A stretch of DNA of 24,947 nt from Funneliformis mosseae. Its lineage: Eukaryota; Glomeromycota; Glomeromycetes; Glomerales; Glomeraceae. How positions within the stretch are numbered: position 1 is the stretch's first letter; each line of letters begins with the position of its first letter. Under the pieces are notes generated by a model that saw nothing but the letters and a program-made list of their open reading frames with translations, did not search any database and was not told the DNA's origin. Both the position numbers and the translations under genes were made by a program. This document shows positions 9,679 to 19,954 of this stretch, piece by piece. Location of the stretch: NCBI GenBank assembly GCA_910592005.1, contig CAJVPP010000892.1, positions 1 to 24,947 on the forward strand, written 5' to 3'.

Positions 9679-9985
9679 TTTTTTTTATTTTATTATAAGT
9701 TTGGCAGTCTCATATAATTTTTATTAATATTTATGAATTTACAAAAAAGATAAAATAAAACAGAAAATACAAAAATATCTATAAACTAATCTAGTAAACT
9801 AAACTACTTTATCAATACTAACCTTGCATTTTACTGAACTAAACTATACATTAGAAAAGAAAAGAAAGCTAATTTAAACTAAAATACAGATATCAAATGT
9901 CTAGAAGAAAGGGTGTAGTTACTGCTGTACCAGAAATTTGACTAATGAGTACCATAGGCTATAGCCACTGTGAATGATGAGAAAT
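9676..9985 (-). other. LINE family 1 3' untranslated region and A-tail
   Basis: About 300 bases after the last recognisable ORF2 residues. On the minus strand it ends TTATAATAAAATA then A-rich DNA, with another TTAATAAAA upstream, consistent with polyadenylation signals and a retrotransposed tail. Confidence 0.55.
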
Positions 9986-10475
9986 TGATTGAAGATATTT
10001 ATACTTAATGAAGGAAATTAGAGAAAACCCAAGTTACAGTGAAATCATCTTTTATATTGTTGGATGTTTTCCATATTTGTAGTAATTCACATCTTTCCAA
10101 CCATATCTTGTGGACTGAGTAGAATATGTCATTAAATAATGATGATATAAGACCAAGAGTGAGTTATTTGTTGTTTGTGATATTATTAATTGATAAAATA
10201 AGTGATGAAGAAATAATCCCTTTTAATAAGTCTATGAAACATATATTGTTATTAATTGAGCTGTAATTCCATATTGGGGATTGTTCTATATATAAAATAG
10301 GTGTGTCATTGTTAGGTCTATTGAGTTTTTTTAGTTAAGACATGAATAATTATTTATGCTTACGGATGATATTGCTAAGAGAGGTTATATTATTGGAATA
10401 AGTCCAAATGTGATTAAAGTCTTCAATTATATTATTACAATAGAAACATTTATTAGAAGTATAAATTCACAGATA
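9985..10475 (-). other. ORF2 C-terminal Cys/His tail
   Basis: The minus strand gives SNKCFYCNNIIEDFNHIWTY, a Cys-x2-Cys followed by a His-Ile-Trp motif like the zinc-binding tails after RNase H in LINE polyproteins (the final Cys appears to be Tyr). Then come RPNNDTPILYIEQSPIWNYS, SINNNICFIDLLKGII and FYSVHKIWLERCELLQIW. The last of these, with its His-x-IleTrp-x-x-ArgCys core, marks the end of the protein. No function beyond likely nucleic-acid binding can be assigned. Confidence 0.6.
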
Positions 10476-10667
10476 CTAAGCATTCATGATTGTTAAAGTG
10501 AGAAGTAATTGTAAGATCAATTTAAGTTTGAATTGTTTTCTTTTGTATGCATCAAATGATGTCACCCTAGCATTTACTGAGTCATTGAGAATATAAAAAA
10601 GAGATTGCTAATCAATGTGATAATTGCTGTATTTAGCAAATTAGAGAAGAGTTAAAAATGTTTTGGT

Positions 10668-11215
10668 TTAAGAGGCTTGTTGTAGGTGTTTAATAAATAA
10701 ATGAGGCAGAGTGATGATTGGTATGTTATTATAATATATAAAATATTTAAGACCTAGGTATTTGTTGTTGATGGTCAGAGAAGCACTGGAAAGTTGCTTT
10801 ACTAAAGTATCTACTTTGTTGCTAAATTGATCTGATCTATAAGCTTTGACTTTTGTGAGTATTAACGTGACTTTGTAAGTTGTAATAAGCTGCATCAAGA
10901 TTATCCAAATATGAAAATATGGAATTTTAAAAGCAGGGTTCAGAGAGGGAAATTCCTCACATATTGCGATGATCTTGTGATATGATGTAATTGCAGTTTG
11001 TGAATCAATACAAATTTCAATGTTTGAATTTGGTGATGTAGTATAAGTTGCAGCAAGAATAGCAACAATTTCCACTAATGTAGAGAAAGAAGAATATAAC
11101 ATAAGTGTTGCATTAAAGGATATTTGAGGCCAGTTCTGATCTGTTTGAAATCACACTATTCCTATCCAGCAGTCAGAAGATCCTAAAGAAGTGAGAGAAC
11201 AATCTGTATAAAATT
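10668..11215 (-). other. ORF2 RNase H domain
   Basis: One continuous frame apart from stops. FYTDCSLTSLGSSDCWIGIV carries the first catalytic Asp (codon 11202-11204); the Gly usual after Asp is Cys here. SSFSTLVEIVAILAA carries the Glu. NIEICIDSQTAI carries the next Asp. RSDQFSNKVDTLVK carries the final Asp. The longest open stretch is 10668-11102, and all four acidic residues survive. It is one of the best preserved parts of the LINE. A Met inside the domain does not mark a separate gene. Confidence 0.88.
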
Positions 11216-12029
11216 AGAAAAAATTAGCATTAGTAAATTGCGATTTAAGATAATCTAATTTATTAATGGATGTTTGATCAAAAGAAAGAATATCTAAGTT
11301 AGGTAAAGGTTTGATTGGGTATTAGTAAAAAGAAGTTAAAGTTGATAAGGCAACTTCACAAAGTATTAGATGAGAGAGGCTACACCACTATCTCTCGCGA
11401 GATTTGTGAAAAACTTTAAATGTTAAACAATATGCTTTAGGTAATTTAATAGCATAAAAATTATGACATTATTGTTGTTTATAAAGTATTAAAGCTGAAT
11501 GATCGAAAAGATTACATCTAGTACAAAGAGCAATAGGTGTTTAATTATAAACTAATTGATTTAGTAAATAATATTGTGCATGTATGATTGTATTATTAAC
11601 TTTGATTATTTTGCCTATGATAAATGTCATATATTGATTAGATCAAATGACAATAAAATTGGTTTAGTTGGTAAGACATTAAAATTGGTAGGTTGAGTAG
11701 GTGCTTTGATGAGTGATGAGTAAGGAGAACAATTATTAGATAAGAGTCTATTCGAGTTATTGATTAAAAGCTGCAATTCTAATTTTTTAAACTATTTAGC
11801 ATTATGAAATACTGAGTCGTAAATTATGTTTAAGTCAAAGACTGTGAATAGGTTAATACCATCTATAGTAGTGAGTTGATCAATATATAAAATCAAAAGT
11901 GATCGCAGTTTCAGTATGTTTTGCCGATATATCTTGAAAGTGAGAAATTGTAGTATTGGGAGTGAGCTTTCATCTAATTGTTTTAAGTTATAATCTTTGT
12001 CTAAACATTGTTAAAATTTAAATCCAATC

Positions 12030-13500
12030 TGCTTAGTAGCTGATGGAAAACCTAACCACTAATCTTTAAAGAGCTTGGTTTTTATATAAGGTCAGTTAAT
12101 TAAGGGAGGCAATAGTAACTATTCTAAAAGTTATAGTTGTAAAATATGTAATTGTGAAGTTGAACTAAGAAGTGAAATGTTATTAGTTATCTTTAATAAA
12201 TCAGATAATTTAGCTTGCATCTGTTTATCATATAGGTATGCTAGATTATAACCAAAGGTTGAATGAATAACTGAAGCGGATATGAACCTTAAAAGTCCTA
12301 ATTTATTTTTGAAGAAAATTCTAAAGGAGGTTATGAAAGTATCACAAACTGAATGAGAAACAAATATCAGTTTTATTTTGTATAGTATGTGAGGGATAAT
12401 AATGGTATTAAATATTGCAACCATGTATTTGGTAGTGAGCTTTTTCTTACTAAGTATGTTCTTTGTCTTGGTAAACTCATCAAAAACTTGTTTGATAATG
12501 AATTGTTTATTATTGAACAGAGATATTCAGACTCCTAAATATCTAGTAAACTCTTTATGATGTAGTAGCGAGAGCCAGATATTCTTGTTATTGAAGTTAA
12601 AATTGATGGAAGAGAAATCTTTGTTATTAATCATGAGAATTGACTTATCCCAGTTGACCTAAATGCTATTAAGTATATAAAAGAAATCTGCTATACTCAT
12701 GATATTTAGGAGATCAGTTCTGGAATCTGCTAGCTAGAACGTATTGTCTATATATACCAAAACTGGAATGTAGTTTGAGAAACTTTGTGTATCACATTTT
12801 GTGATATCTGTTCTTTAATAAACGTATTATGTATAGCTGTGTGTTGAATTTTGTACAAATTAAAGAAGCAGATTGTAGTATATATATCATAAGATAGAAG
12901 ATATAATTTCACCTTGATCAATACCTAATAGAACTAAATAAGTATCAGAATTATCATATGCAGTAAATACTTAGTTAAAACGAGAAAGGAAGTTTGAAAT
13001 TAAAAATCTTATAAATGCTTCTAGAATTTGAAGATGGTCGAGAGCTCTAATTAACTTAATGATATTAACAAGATTATATACTTTTGACATATCTTAGAAT
13101 AAAATCTAAAGATTATTATGATGAAATGATGCATTATAAATAATGTTATCGAATATATGTATTAGTTCAAAGGTACTTCTGCAAGGCAGACCAGCAAAGT
13201 TGTCTCCTTTAAGGATATTATTGGTAGACAAAATGTTCAAAAGGTGACTGTTAATTAGCTTCATGAGAGCTTACTTAGACTTTTGAGAAATGTAATAGAA
13301 CGTATGTTTATTAAGTTATATTTCCAGAGTTTTAGTTTGGATATTAGATATATAAAAGCTAGATTCTATTTACTAGGTGCTAAATTGAGTGATAAATATC
13401 TGCAAATGATAATCCAAAAACATTTTGATATAAAGGATCAAGATTTTTTAACATTTCATTAGATATCTTAGATGGTCCAGAAACTTTATCATTAGGGAGC
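12030..13500 (-). other. ORF2 reverse transcriptase domain with altered active site
   Basis: The domain opens with LPNDKVSGPSKISNEMLKNL (about 13440-13500), the standard LINE RT entry motif. GDNFAGLPCRSTFELIHIF follows (about 13145-13205). Motif A is DMSKVYNLVN (Asp codon 13091-13093), with its second acidic position now Asn. Motif B is LLGIDQGEIISSIL (about 12900-12940). Motif C should be YxDD but reads YIDN in VLVYIDNTF*LADS (12743-12754), so one metal-binding Asp is lost and the expected Trp is a TAG. The fingers-to-thumb part continues with NFNNKNIWLSLLHHKEFTRY and KKKLTTKYMVAIFNTIIIPH, open over 12131-12424. As read, the enzyme is dead. Confidence 0.88.
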
Positions 13501-14399
13501 GCCTTAATGATATTGTGCTATTCTTCTTCTGAAGGAGTTGCATAATGAAATCATATTTATTGGGATCTATTGATTCATCAGGTTTACAGACATATTCTCA
13601 TATTTTTGGGAGTAACAGATTAGAATATTGTGAGTTAACTACTCTTTAAAAGTGTCTTGCCATTTTATTTTAAACATCCTTTGGATTCATAAGAAGTTCT
13701 TTGTCAGGATTGTAGTTATTTATATATCTATCCAATGTGATAATATTACAGGAATGTTCTAATAGTAAGTCGAACATAGCTTTCTGATTATCAATTAAAT
13801 TTGTACATTATCATTTAATAGCTTCATTAATAGCCTTTATTTTGAGTTCAGCTTTATTCAGTTTGGCTGCTATGAATATAACTTTGCGAAGATCAACTAA
13901 AGAGTGCGAATCAATCTGATGTTATGGACTATTATAATATATTCTGATGAGAATGTTTATATCTTTTTGTATAAGTTAATCCATTTAGGGTCAATGATAT
14001 TGTTTGTGATGCATTTGTTGCTTAAATTGCAAAGTTATTAAACTAGTTTGATACGTTTATATATTAATTTAAGAATTCATAGCCTAAGGTTTTGATTGTG
14101 ATATAAAGTGTATTTATTGAGAATTATTTTATTTGCAGCATCTATAATTGACTTTTGTAGAAGATCTCAATAATAGTTTAGGTAGTAGATTGTGTAAACG
14201 CAGTTTAATGACAAGGAGTTAAGTCTTGTGTTTTTGCATCATTAGTCAACTAAAGCTCCAAAAGCAATCCAGTTATCTTCAGACATATCGTTATATTGAT
14301 AGATTAATTTTTAATTGCTAAATGTTGTGTGAAGAAAGGGTTGATTAATGTTAATGAAATAGTGGTATGATAACAGTGTGATTGAACAAGTTGTTATCA

Positions 14400-15090
14400 A
14401 TTTTGTTTACCACTTAATCAATGAGGTCTGAAATTAATAAGAAATAAATAAAAATGTGATCAATTGTAAAATGTTCTGTATTAGTTTTATAAGTGATAAG
14501 ATCATTAGCTGATTTTTGATTTTTGATGAGGTTTAAATTGTTGATTATATGAAGGTCATCAAGCGAGATTAAGAAAGCTTTTGAGTTTGAAGGATTAGAT
14601 GTCCTGGATGAATCCATGTTAAAGTCACTAAGGAGTATTATTAGATAATTCTATTGGTGTGTATTATTTATGAAGTCTAATGCTTTCTTATAAGTTTTAT
14701 CACATAATTTTTTATCAGAGCTAAAAACGTAAATATTAATAATACGAAGTTTAATTTGTTTTTAAATTAAAAATCGATTAAATAAATGTAATGATAGAAG
14801 GAAGAGTGATGAAACACATGATTAGCCAAGTGTTTTTTGACGAGAAAGCTAACACTAAATACCATATTTTAAGTAGAGAGATCAGTATTAAAGAAGGAGA
14901 CAAATTTATCAGAACAAATAGGTCTTAAGGAATGTATATGAGAAAAGTTTATGAAGTTCGTTTCCTGTAAGGCAATAATGTCTAAATTATAAAGAGAGTA
15001 TAGATTAAAAAGGATTTATTATTTGTGTGGTAAAGTAAAAGAATGAGTATTATGAGTTGCAATATTGAGTGTAGGGGCACCATTTTTGTG
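14400..15090 (-). other. ORF2 EEP (APE-like) endonuclease domain
   Basis: The N-terminal part gives GAPTLNIATHNTHSF (the Asn-bearing first EEP motif), then YNLDIIALQETNFINFS, which carries the catalytic Glu of the QET motif (about 14960-15000). After a decayed middle come YLIILLSDFNMDSSR (about 14605-14640), the GDFN motif with Gly changed to Ser, and KTNTEHFTIDHIFI (about 14440-14475), matching the final SRIDYIF-type motif. All major motifs are traceable, so the domain assignment is firm; frame breaks in the middle inactivate it. Confidence 0.82.
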
Positions 15091-15239
15091 TTAGATGGTT
15101 GTAAGATCATGATTATTTGAAGAATAAGTTAAAAGCTGGAACCTCTGTACTATTATTTAAAGTATTAATGGCAAGTTAAGTTTAGGGATCAGAACTTTGT
15201 GGCTTAGATGCATTTCATCATACATCATATTTTGAATAC

Positions 15240-17212
15240 TGACTACCACTCAAAGGGTGACATTAAATTTCTCAATGGTGATTTTATGATAAGTGCAGAG
15301 TTCTTCTATTCTTTTTATAACTAAGTGATGCATTTATCATATTTATTGACTTTGGAATCTGAGATGTTCACTTCAGGTTCATATACTGTATCAGTCTCTA
15401 TGACACCTTTTGTTTTACTAGTTACGTTAAGTTTATCAGCTTTCTTAGATATAATCATAAAGATGTTAAGGTGTTTTTCAACTTCATCAAGACAGTGCAT
15501 TGAAAAGGCAAGGTCATTGTGAAGTGTTGCAAGGGTTGCAGTAATAGCATCCAATTTATTTAGAATTCTTTATGTATCTGTTAATTCATGTTAATTTATG
15601 TGTAGAAGTTTTAGGTGATTTGTATGATACGTCTTTATTATCCATTTGTTCTGACCACAACTTACATATGTGAATTAAGTTATTGAAAGAGGTCTTATTC
15701 TTTGGTGTATTAGTATTATTAGTGTGAATTGGAAAGGTTTTTACTGGTAGTTTAACATTTTTAGTCCTATTGGTAAAAGAGCGTAGATTATTATAATCAA
15801 ACAATGTGTTCTAGTCATGTACAAATATGACTTTAGGATATGACATAGGTGCAGAATAATTTTTGAATTGCGTAAGTTTATAGTACTGGTAAAGGTTTTG
15901 TATCTGTCTGTCTTTAGAATTTAGTCATTTACGTTTACAGTTACATGAATCATGCCTAAAAATAGAATAATGTGCATATAGGTTAGTGTCAAGTGTAGTC
16001 TAGATGAGTTTTTTATTATCGAATTCAATAGGTTCCTCATTTTTTGTCATATTAAGATCTTCTTTATTCCATAAGTGCATAAAAACGTATTAGAGATTTC
16101 TATAATTTGATCTAGCTTTAGGAATCACTTATGTGATAATATTGATTACTTTGCCAATAGGCTCCAGTTTTCTACCAGTAATGTCTTTAGGAAGATTTGT
16201 AAGTTTTAGAGCAAATTAAGAACAAGCTTTAATTTCATGATTTGTTAAAGAACAAATGTATACTCTAATCATGTCCTTTAACATGAAAAAGTCAGCGTGA
16301 GAGTTGAAAAAAGACAGATCTGTCTTGAATACATATGAAATAGTTGCTTGCTGCTAAAGATTTTTTGTCATCATTGTGCATTTGGTAATCGTACTGAATC
16401 AGGCAAATATTGATTAGATGATTTATTCTGAAATAGAAATAGGAATTTCAGTAACCTTGATCAACAGACTCAGGTCAAATTTAAATGGAGCTGATATAAC
16501 AAGAGGTTTAAATATAACTGTTTTCATATTAGAAATTTTGGCAGCTATAGCACAGTTTACGTTATCTTATATTGTAAATCCTAATCAGATTATTTTTAAT
16601 ATTTTATTTTCAGGATCTTGTTTAACTAACGCATTAATGAAAGATGGATATGCTGTACCATTAAATAATTTACAAGCTTTATTAGTTTTTTCACAAAAGG
16701 ATTTGTTAAAAAGAAAGGTTTTTGCAATGCAGTAAATATAGAAGGAAGTTATATTTCAGACTCTTTTAAAGGTGATTATGTTTTTGCTGATATCTTTATT
16801 GTTTAACATATTTTCAGACGCATTGAAGGCCTAGTCTTTGTTCATAGTATTATCATCACCAGAGGCCTCGTTTCACTATTCTTTAGTTTTTGAATAGGTA
16901 AAAGGCTGGTAGTATTAGTTTCTTATATGTTATTTTCTCTGAGAAATCAGGTAGTTTTAGCGTATTTAAAGTTTTTAGCTTCAGAAAGAACTACTTCTAC
17001 TTGTTGTTCTATGCTTATATCACCAGCTGATAAAATATTAGTAATGGTTATAACTTTTGATAGTCCAGCTAGAGTTTCTATTATTTGGGCAGACCTGCCA
17101 GTCATAGTTTTCTTCTGTAAAGATTCTTCTTTATTTTTTGTAGGTGAGCTAGGATAGTTTTGCAAGTTGCAGTTATTTTTTTGTGAAAAATTTTGATTAT
17201 TTCTTTTTCCAT
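15240..17212 (-). pseudogene. LINE family 1 ORF1 protein (RRM-like, Cys/His-rich, coiled coil), decayed
   Basis: First ORF of the LINE, presumably an RNA-binding chaperone. An ATG at 17210-17212 lies just upstream, but the readable N-terminus is one frame away (NQNFSQKNNCNLQNYPSSPT, then an open stretch 16947-17165 with SAQIIETLAGLSKVITITNI). KACKLFNGTAYPSFINALVK follows near 16600-16680. The RRM-like part is MIRVYICSLTNHEIKAC, LKLTNLPKDITGRKLEPIGK and VIPKARSNYRNL (about 16090-16280), followed by MHLWNKEDLNMTKNEEPIEF and a Cys/His segment, FRHDSCNCKRK (about 15930-15965), where a TGA replaces the next Trp. Open frames at 15586-15804 and 15321-15554 cover the C-terminal part. The latter (ITATLATLHNDLAFSMHCLD) looks like a coiled coil. 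At least two frameshifts. Domain names are inferred from pattern only. Confidence 0.7.
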
Positions 17213-17252
17213 TTTTTGTGATTTTGAAGAGAGGGGGAAAAGTTTTTTGAAA

Positions 17253-17266
17253 TGCAAAAATGATTT
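17253..17266. repeat. Candidate target site duplication of the family-1 LINE, right copy
   Basis: TGCAAAAATGATTT directly abuts the inferred 5' end of the minus-strand LINE and matches the left copy at 9665-9678 in 12 of 14 positions. It sets the LINE 5' end at 17252, about 40 bases before the ORF1 ATG. Confidence 0.55.
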
Positions 17267-17879
17267 ATAAGGTTGAAAAATGATGATTAATTCATGTTAT
17301 GTTGAAATAATTTACAGTACTATAACCAAATAAGATAATTAAATAATGTACATATCTTATTTCCTAAATTTAGTAGTCAATTTTTATTATGTAAATAGTC
17401 TTATTATGTCATTCATCATTCATCATTAATGACATTTATTTTATTTTTTTTTATTTATTTTATTTTATTTATTTATGTTATTTATTTATTTTCTTTATTT
17501 TATTTATTTTATCATTATTAGTAAATATTTTTATATAAATAGGAATAATTTATCAATGTAAAAATGATATAGAGTCTTATTTTATAATAAATCTTTTGAT
17601 AAATAAATTGTTTAATACAGATGCATTGACAGTTTGTTAAATAATTAATTATATGTATTACATCTTATATATTTTATTTATTCTTATTTTTTTATCTTGT
17701 ATCTTTAATTTTACTCTTTTATGTGAAGGAAACCTTCTGCTAAACTGTGATATCACAAGTGATTTACCTGTGATCTAAAAAAATTGGCATAATAATATAA
17801 ATATGATAGTTATCTACCTTTATGAGTTCTATATAGATAATAATTCTTAAAGAATAAATCTTGTAAAATCATTTCATTT
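17267..17879. repeat. AT-rich spacer with a TTTA/TTTAT microsatellite
   Basis: No coding trace. At about 17428-17512 the plus strand is an imperfect run of TTTATTTTA/TTTATTTA units, preceded by a short triplication of CATTCATCAT-type wording at 17410-17425. The remainder (17513-17879) is unassigned and leads into repeat R1 copy B. Confidence 0.6.
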
Positions 17880-18670
17880 AAGCCTTTTGATTATATATAA
17901 GATATTCTGATAAAAGATAAAGGTTATAGTAGTTCTAATTAGTGTAATGTTAGTAAAAATAAGAATGTGATGATCATATGACTGAAAGTAATTCTTCTAT
18001 TTAAATTTGATAGTAGTTCTGGGTTTAGTGATCTTAAAATATAAGTATTAAGTATTTATAAGCAAGTAAATAATTTTTAGATTAGTATTAAATGGATTAG
18101 TTCTAGTTAAAATTTATATATAACTACAACCTTAAGGATTTTATGATTAGTATTAGAAGCAATCTAATATACATATAATCAATAATAGTATTTTATTATT
18201 CAAGTACTAAAATTTTAAAAAAAATTATATTAATAACTTAGTGATATTCTAGTTTAGTTAGTAACAATTGATCTCTTATTGTAAATTACACTGCAATAGC
18301 TATAAGTTTGAATCTCAATCAAGGCATAAAACTGAATAATTTTTATAAGAATTTCATTATAACTAAATATACTAATATGCATTAGAAACTGTTTAATTAA
18401 TTTATCAATTAATATTGATTATATCTAAATACTTAGTTTTTAAGATCAATAGAAATTTGACTTATACTGATAGATCTGTAATAGATACTGTTTTACTTCT
18501 TAAAATTCAGGTTTTTACACAAGTAATAAAGTATTTAATCAGTCTAGTAATTAGTAAATATAAATACTATTTACTAATAGGTATAGTTGATAATAAATTA
18601 CATTATACTGTTGCAGCAACTATTCAATTGAATTATTATTTAAGGTAAAGTTAATTTCAATTTTTGAAAA
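17880..18670 (+). repeat. Dispersed repeat R1, copy B
   Basis: Direct repeat of 8845-9632, on the other side of the LINE insertion and about 9 kb away. Similarity is clear over most of its length and extends to the protein level: FDYIQDILIKDKGYSSSN with a stop read as Gln, against VIYQNILKISKGYNSSN in copy A. By analogy it is probably the EEP-RT linker of another family-2 LINE copy, although no EEP trace precedes it here. Confidence 0.65.
18415..18648 (+). pseudogene. Open 77-codon fragment inside repeat R1 copy B, unrecognised
   Basis: An uninterrupted stretch including INRNLTYTDRSVIDTVLLLK and GIVDNKLHYTVAATIQLNYY, rather hydrophobic and with no family I recognise. Copy A has the same frame with stops (DRTLTFTIKSIIDTVLYFKI). 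Conservation of this frame in both copies suggests it was once protein-coding, within the repeat rather than as a stand-alone gene. The apparent start is arbitrary. Confidence 0.4.
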
Positions 18671-18844
18671 AGTTTAACAATCACTAGTCAAAATAGTCCA
18701 AATTAGCTAAAAATCATATGGTTAATTTTAAGCTGATTTTAATACTATTTATGGTTAATTTGATATAATTTCTGATCAATATAAACACGTGCTAATAAAT
18801 ATTAATTGACTCTAATCAGTTATAGCTATTCAACATCAATTTAA

Positions 18845-19090
18845 AACTTAAATTTAATCATAAAAATTAGCCTAAAATTAACCTCAACTTAATATTAATT
18901 CAGCATTAATTCAGAACTTAAATAAACATAAATCAGCCTAAAATTGGCTTCAATTTAGTACTAATTCAGCATCAATTTAAAACTTAAACAACTATAAATT
19001 AGCCTGAAATTAACCTTAATTAGTATCAATTTAGAATTTAAACAAACATAATCAACCAAATACTGATCTCAATTTGGTATTAATTTGATC
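18845..19090 (+). repeat. Degenerate tandem repeat, four units of about 54-70 bp
   Basis: Units begin near 18845, 18915, 18981 and 19035 with AACTTAAA or AATTTAAAC. They run through AAACATAAATCAGCCTAAAATTGG-type wording and close with TTAGTATTAATTCAGCATCAATTTA-type wording. No coding capacity. The 18671-18844 stretch before it has related AATTTAGCTGATTTTAAT-like text and may be a more eroded part of the same array. Confidence 0.65.
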
Positions 19091-19488
19091 AAATAAACAT
19101 ATAAATTGATATATTTTATTTATTAAATTTATTAAATATTAAAATTTTATGAATTTTATTAATAATAAAAACCTAATATAATTTATAAATATATAATAAA
19201 AATATTACCAAAACCTATTGATTAATTTTCTATTTAAAAAACATAAGCAAAAAATAGAAAACTATGTAAAATAATAAAATATAATTTCTTTTCTTTATAA
19301 AATTTTCTTAAATTGTTCTAAATATTCATTATCATAATATTGCTATTTTCAAAAAAAATTAATAAAATAAAATTTATTATCCTTTCTAAAATTCTTCAAA
19401 ATCGTCTAAAAATATAAAAAAAAATAAAAAAAATAATAAAAAATAAATAATCATCTCTTTCTTACAAAATCACTTGAAATTATCTTTT
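19091..19488. other. AT-rich spacer, nothing recognised
   Basis: Homopolymer-rich A/T sequence with no coding trace, inverted repeat or RNA gene that I can support. Confidence 0.4.
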
Positions 19489-19850
19489 TTTTTATTATAG
19501 AAGTAAAAAAAATCAGTTCATTTTTTAAAAAAGTTGATTAATTAATCGAATTTCATCTAATTTTGATAGTTAAAGATATTTTTCTATTATAAAAAATAAA
19601 AAATCAAATTATTTTTTGAAAAATTGACTAAAATTCAACTTAAGTTTAATTTGATTTTGATAAATAAAAGTATTTTCTATTATAAAAGTAAAAAAATCAG
19701 TTTATTTTTTTATTTTTTAAAAATTAATTAAAATTTAACTTAGATTTTGTCTGATTTTGATGATTAGAGGTATATTTCTATTATAAAGTAAAAAATCTGA
19801 AAAGTTAACTAAAATTCAATTTAAGTTTTGTCTAATTTTGATTCAATATC
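19489..19850 (+). repeat. Degenerate tandem repeat, about 93-bp units, four copies
   Basis: Units start at about 19490, 19582, 19675 and 19776, each with TTCTATTATAAAAGTAAAA-type wording. Each passes through AAAATCAG, TTTTTTAAAAATT and AAAATTCAACTTAAG, and ends with TTTTGTCTGATTTTGATGAT-like text. The fourth unit has an internal deletion. No coding capacity. Confidence 0.7.
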
Positions 19851-19954
19851 AAAAAATTGTATATTTGATATTATTTTAACAAATCAGTTTAATCTAAAAG
19901 TTCAGTTCATTAGAATAATAATATATCAATTCAAATAAATAATAAGAAAATCAT

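Larger units (their letters stand above)
9985..15100 (-). pseudogene. LINE family 1 ORF2 polyprotein (EEP, RT, RNase H, C-terminal tail), decayed
   Basis: The replication protein of the LINE: it nicks target DNA, reverse-transcribes the RNA at the nick, and removes RNA through RNase H. In order on the minus strand: EEP endonuclease (about 15090-14400), a linker that is poorly readable (about 14400-13560), reverse transcriptase (about 13500-12030), a connector (about 12030-11230) with no clear motif, RNase H (about 11215-10668), and a Cys/His tail (about 10475-9990). Each domain has its own entry. The reading frame shifts several times, and stops commonly occupy Trp or Gln positions. About 1,700 codons is a normal size for such a polyprotein, so the gene is decayed rather than truncated. 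Confidence 0.85.
9679..17252 (-). mobile_element. Near full-length LINE (non-LTR retrotransposon), family 1
   Basis: About 7.6 kb on the minus strand with full LINE layout: a short leader, ORF1, then ORF2 carrying EEP, RT, RNase H and a C-terminal tail. A 3' untranslated region holds AATAAA-like signals (such as TTATAATAAAATAAAA read on the minus strand) and a terminal A-run, seen as T from 9676 to 9686. The flanks carry a probable 14-bp target duplication. Both ORFs have many stops and frameshifts, so it is an inactive copy, but its length looks complete. It has landed in the linker part of an older plus-strand LINE. Confidence 0.85.

Noticed and set aside
12131..12424. 97-codon minus-strand open frame as a separate gene
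   Set aside because: It is an internal piece of the LINE reverse transcriptase (VAIFNTIIIPHILYKIKL), with readable RT sequence continuing upstream of its apparent start.
15325..15522. 65-codon plus-strand open frame overlapping an opposite-strand frame of similar length
   Set aside because: The minus-strand frame fits the coiled-coil part of LINE ORF1; the plus-strand one is a shadow.
16418..16735. 105-codon plus-strand open frame with hydrophobic segments, looking like a membrane protein
   Set aside because: It lies antisense to the family-1 LINE ORF1, whose minus-strand reading (for example KACKLFNGTAYPSFINALVK) makes better sense.
16927..17157. 76-codon plus-strand open frame
   Set aside because: Exact antisense of the LINE ORF1 N-terminal stretch at 16947-17165.
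8845..18670. R1 copies as long terminal repeats of one LTR retrotransposon
   Set aside because: The sequence between them is a LINE with its own ends plus spacers, with no gag/pol of LTR type, no primer-binding site or polypurine tract noted, and R1 appears to be coding-derived.
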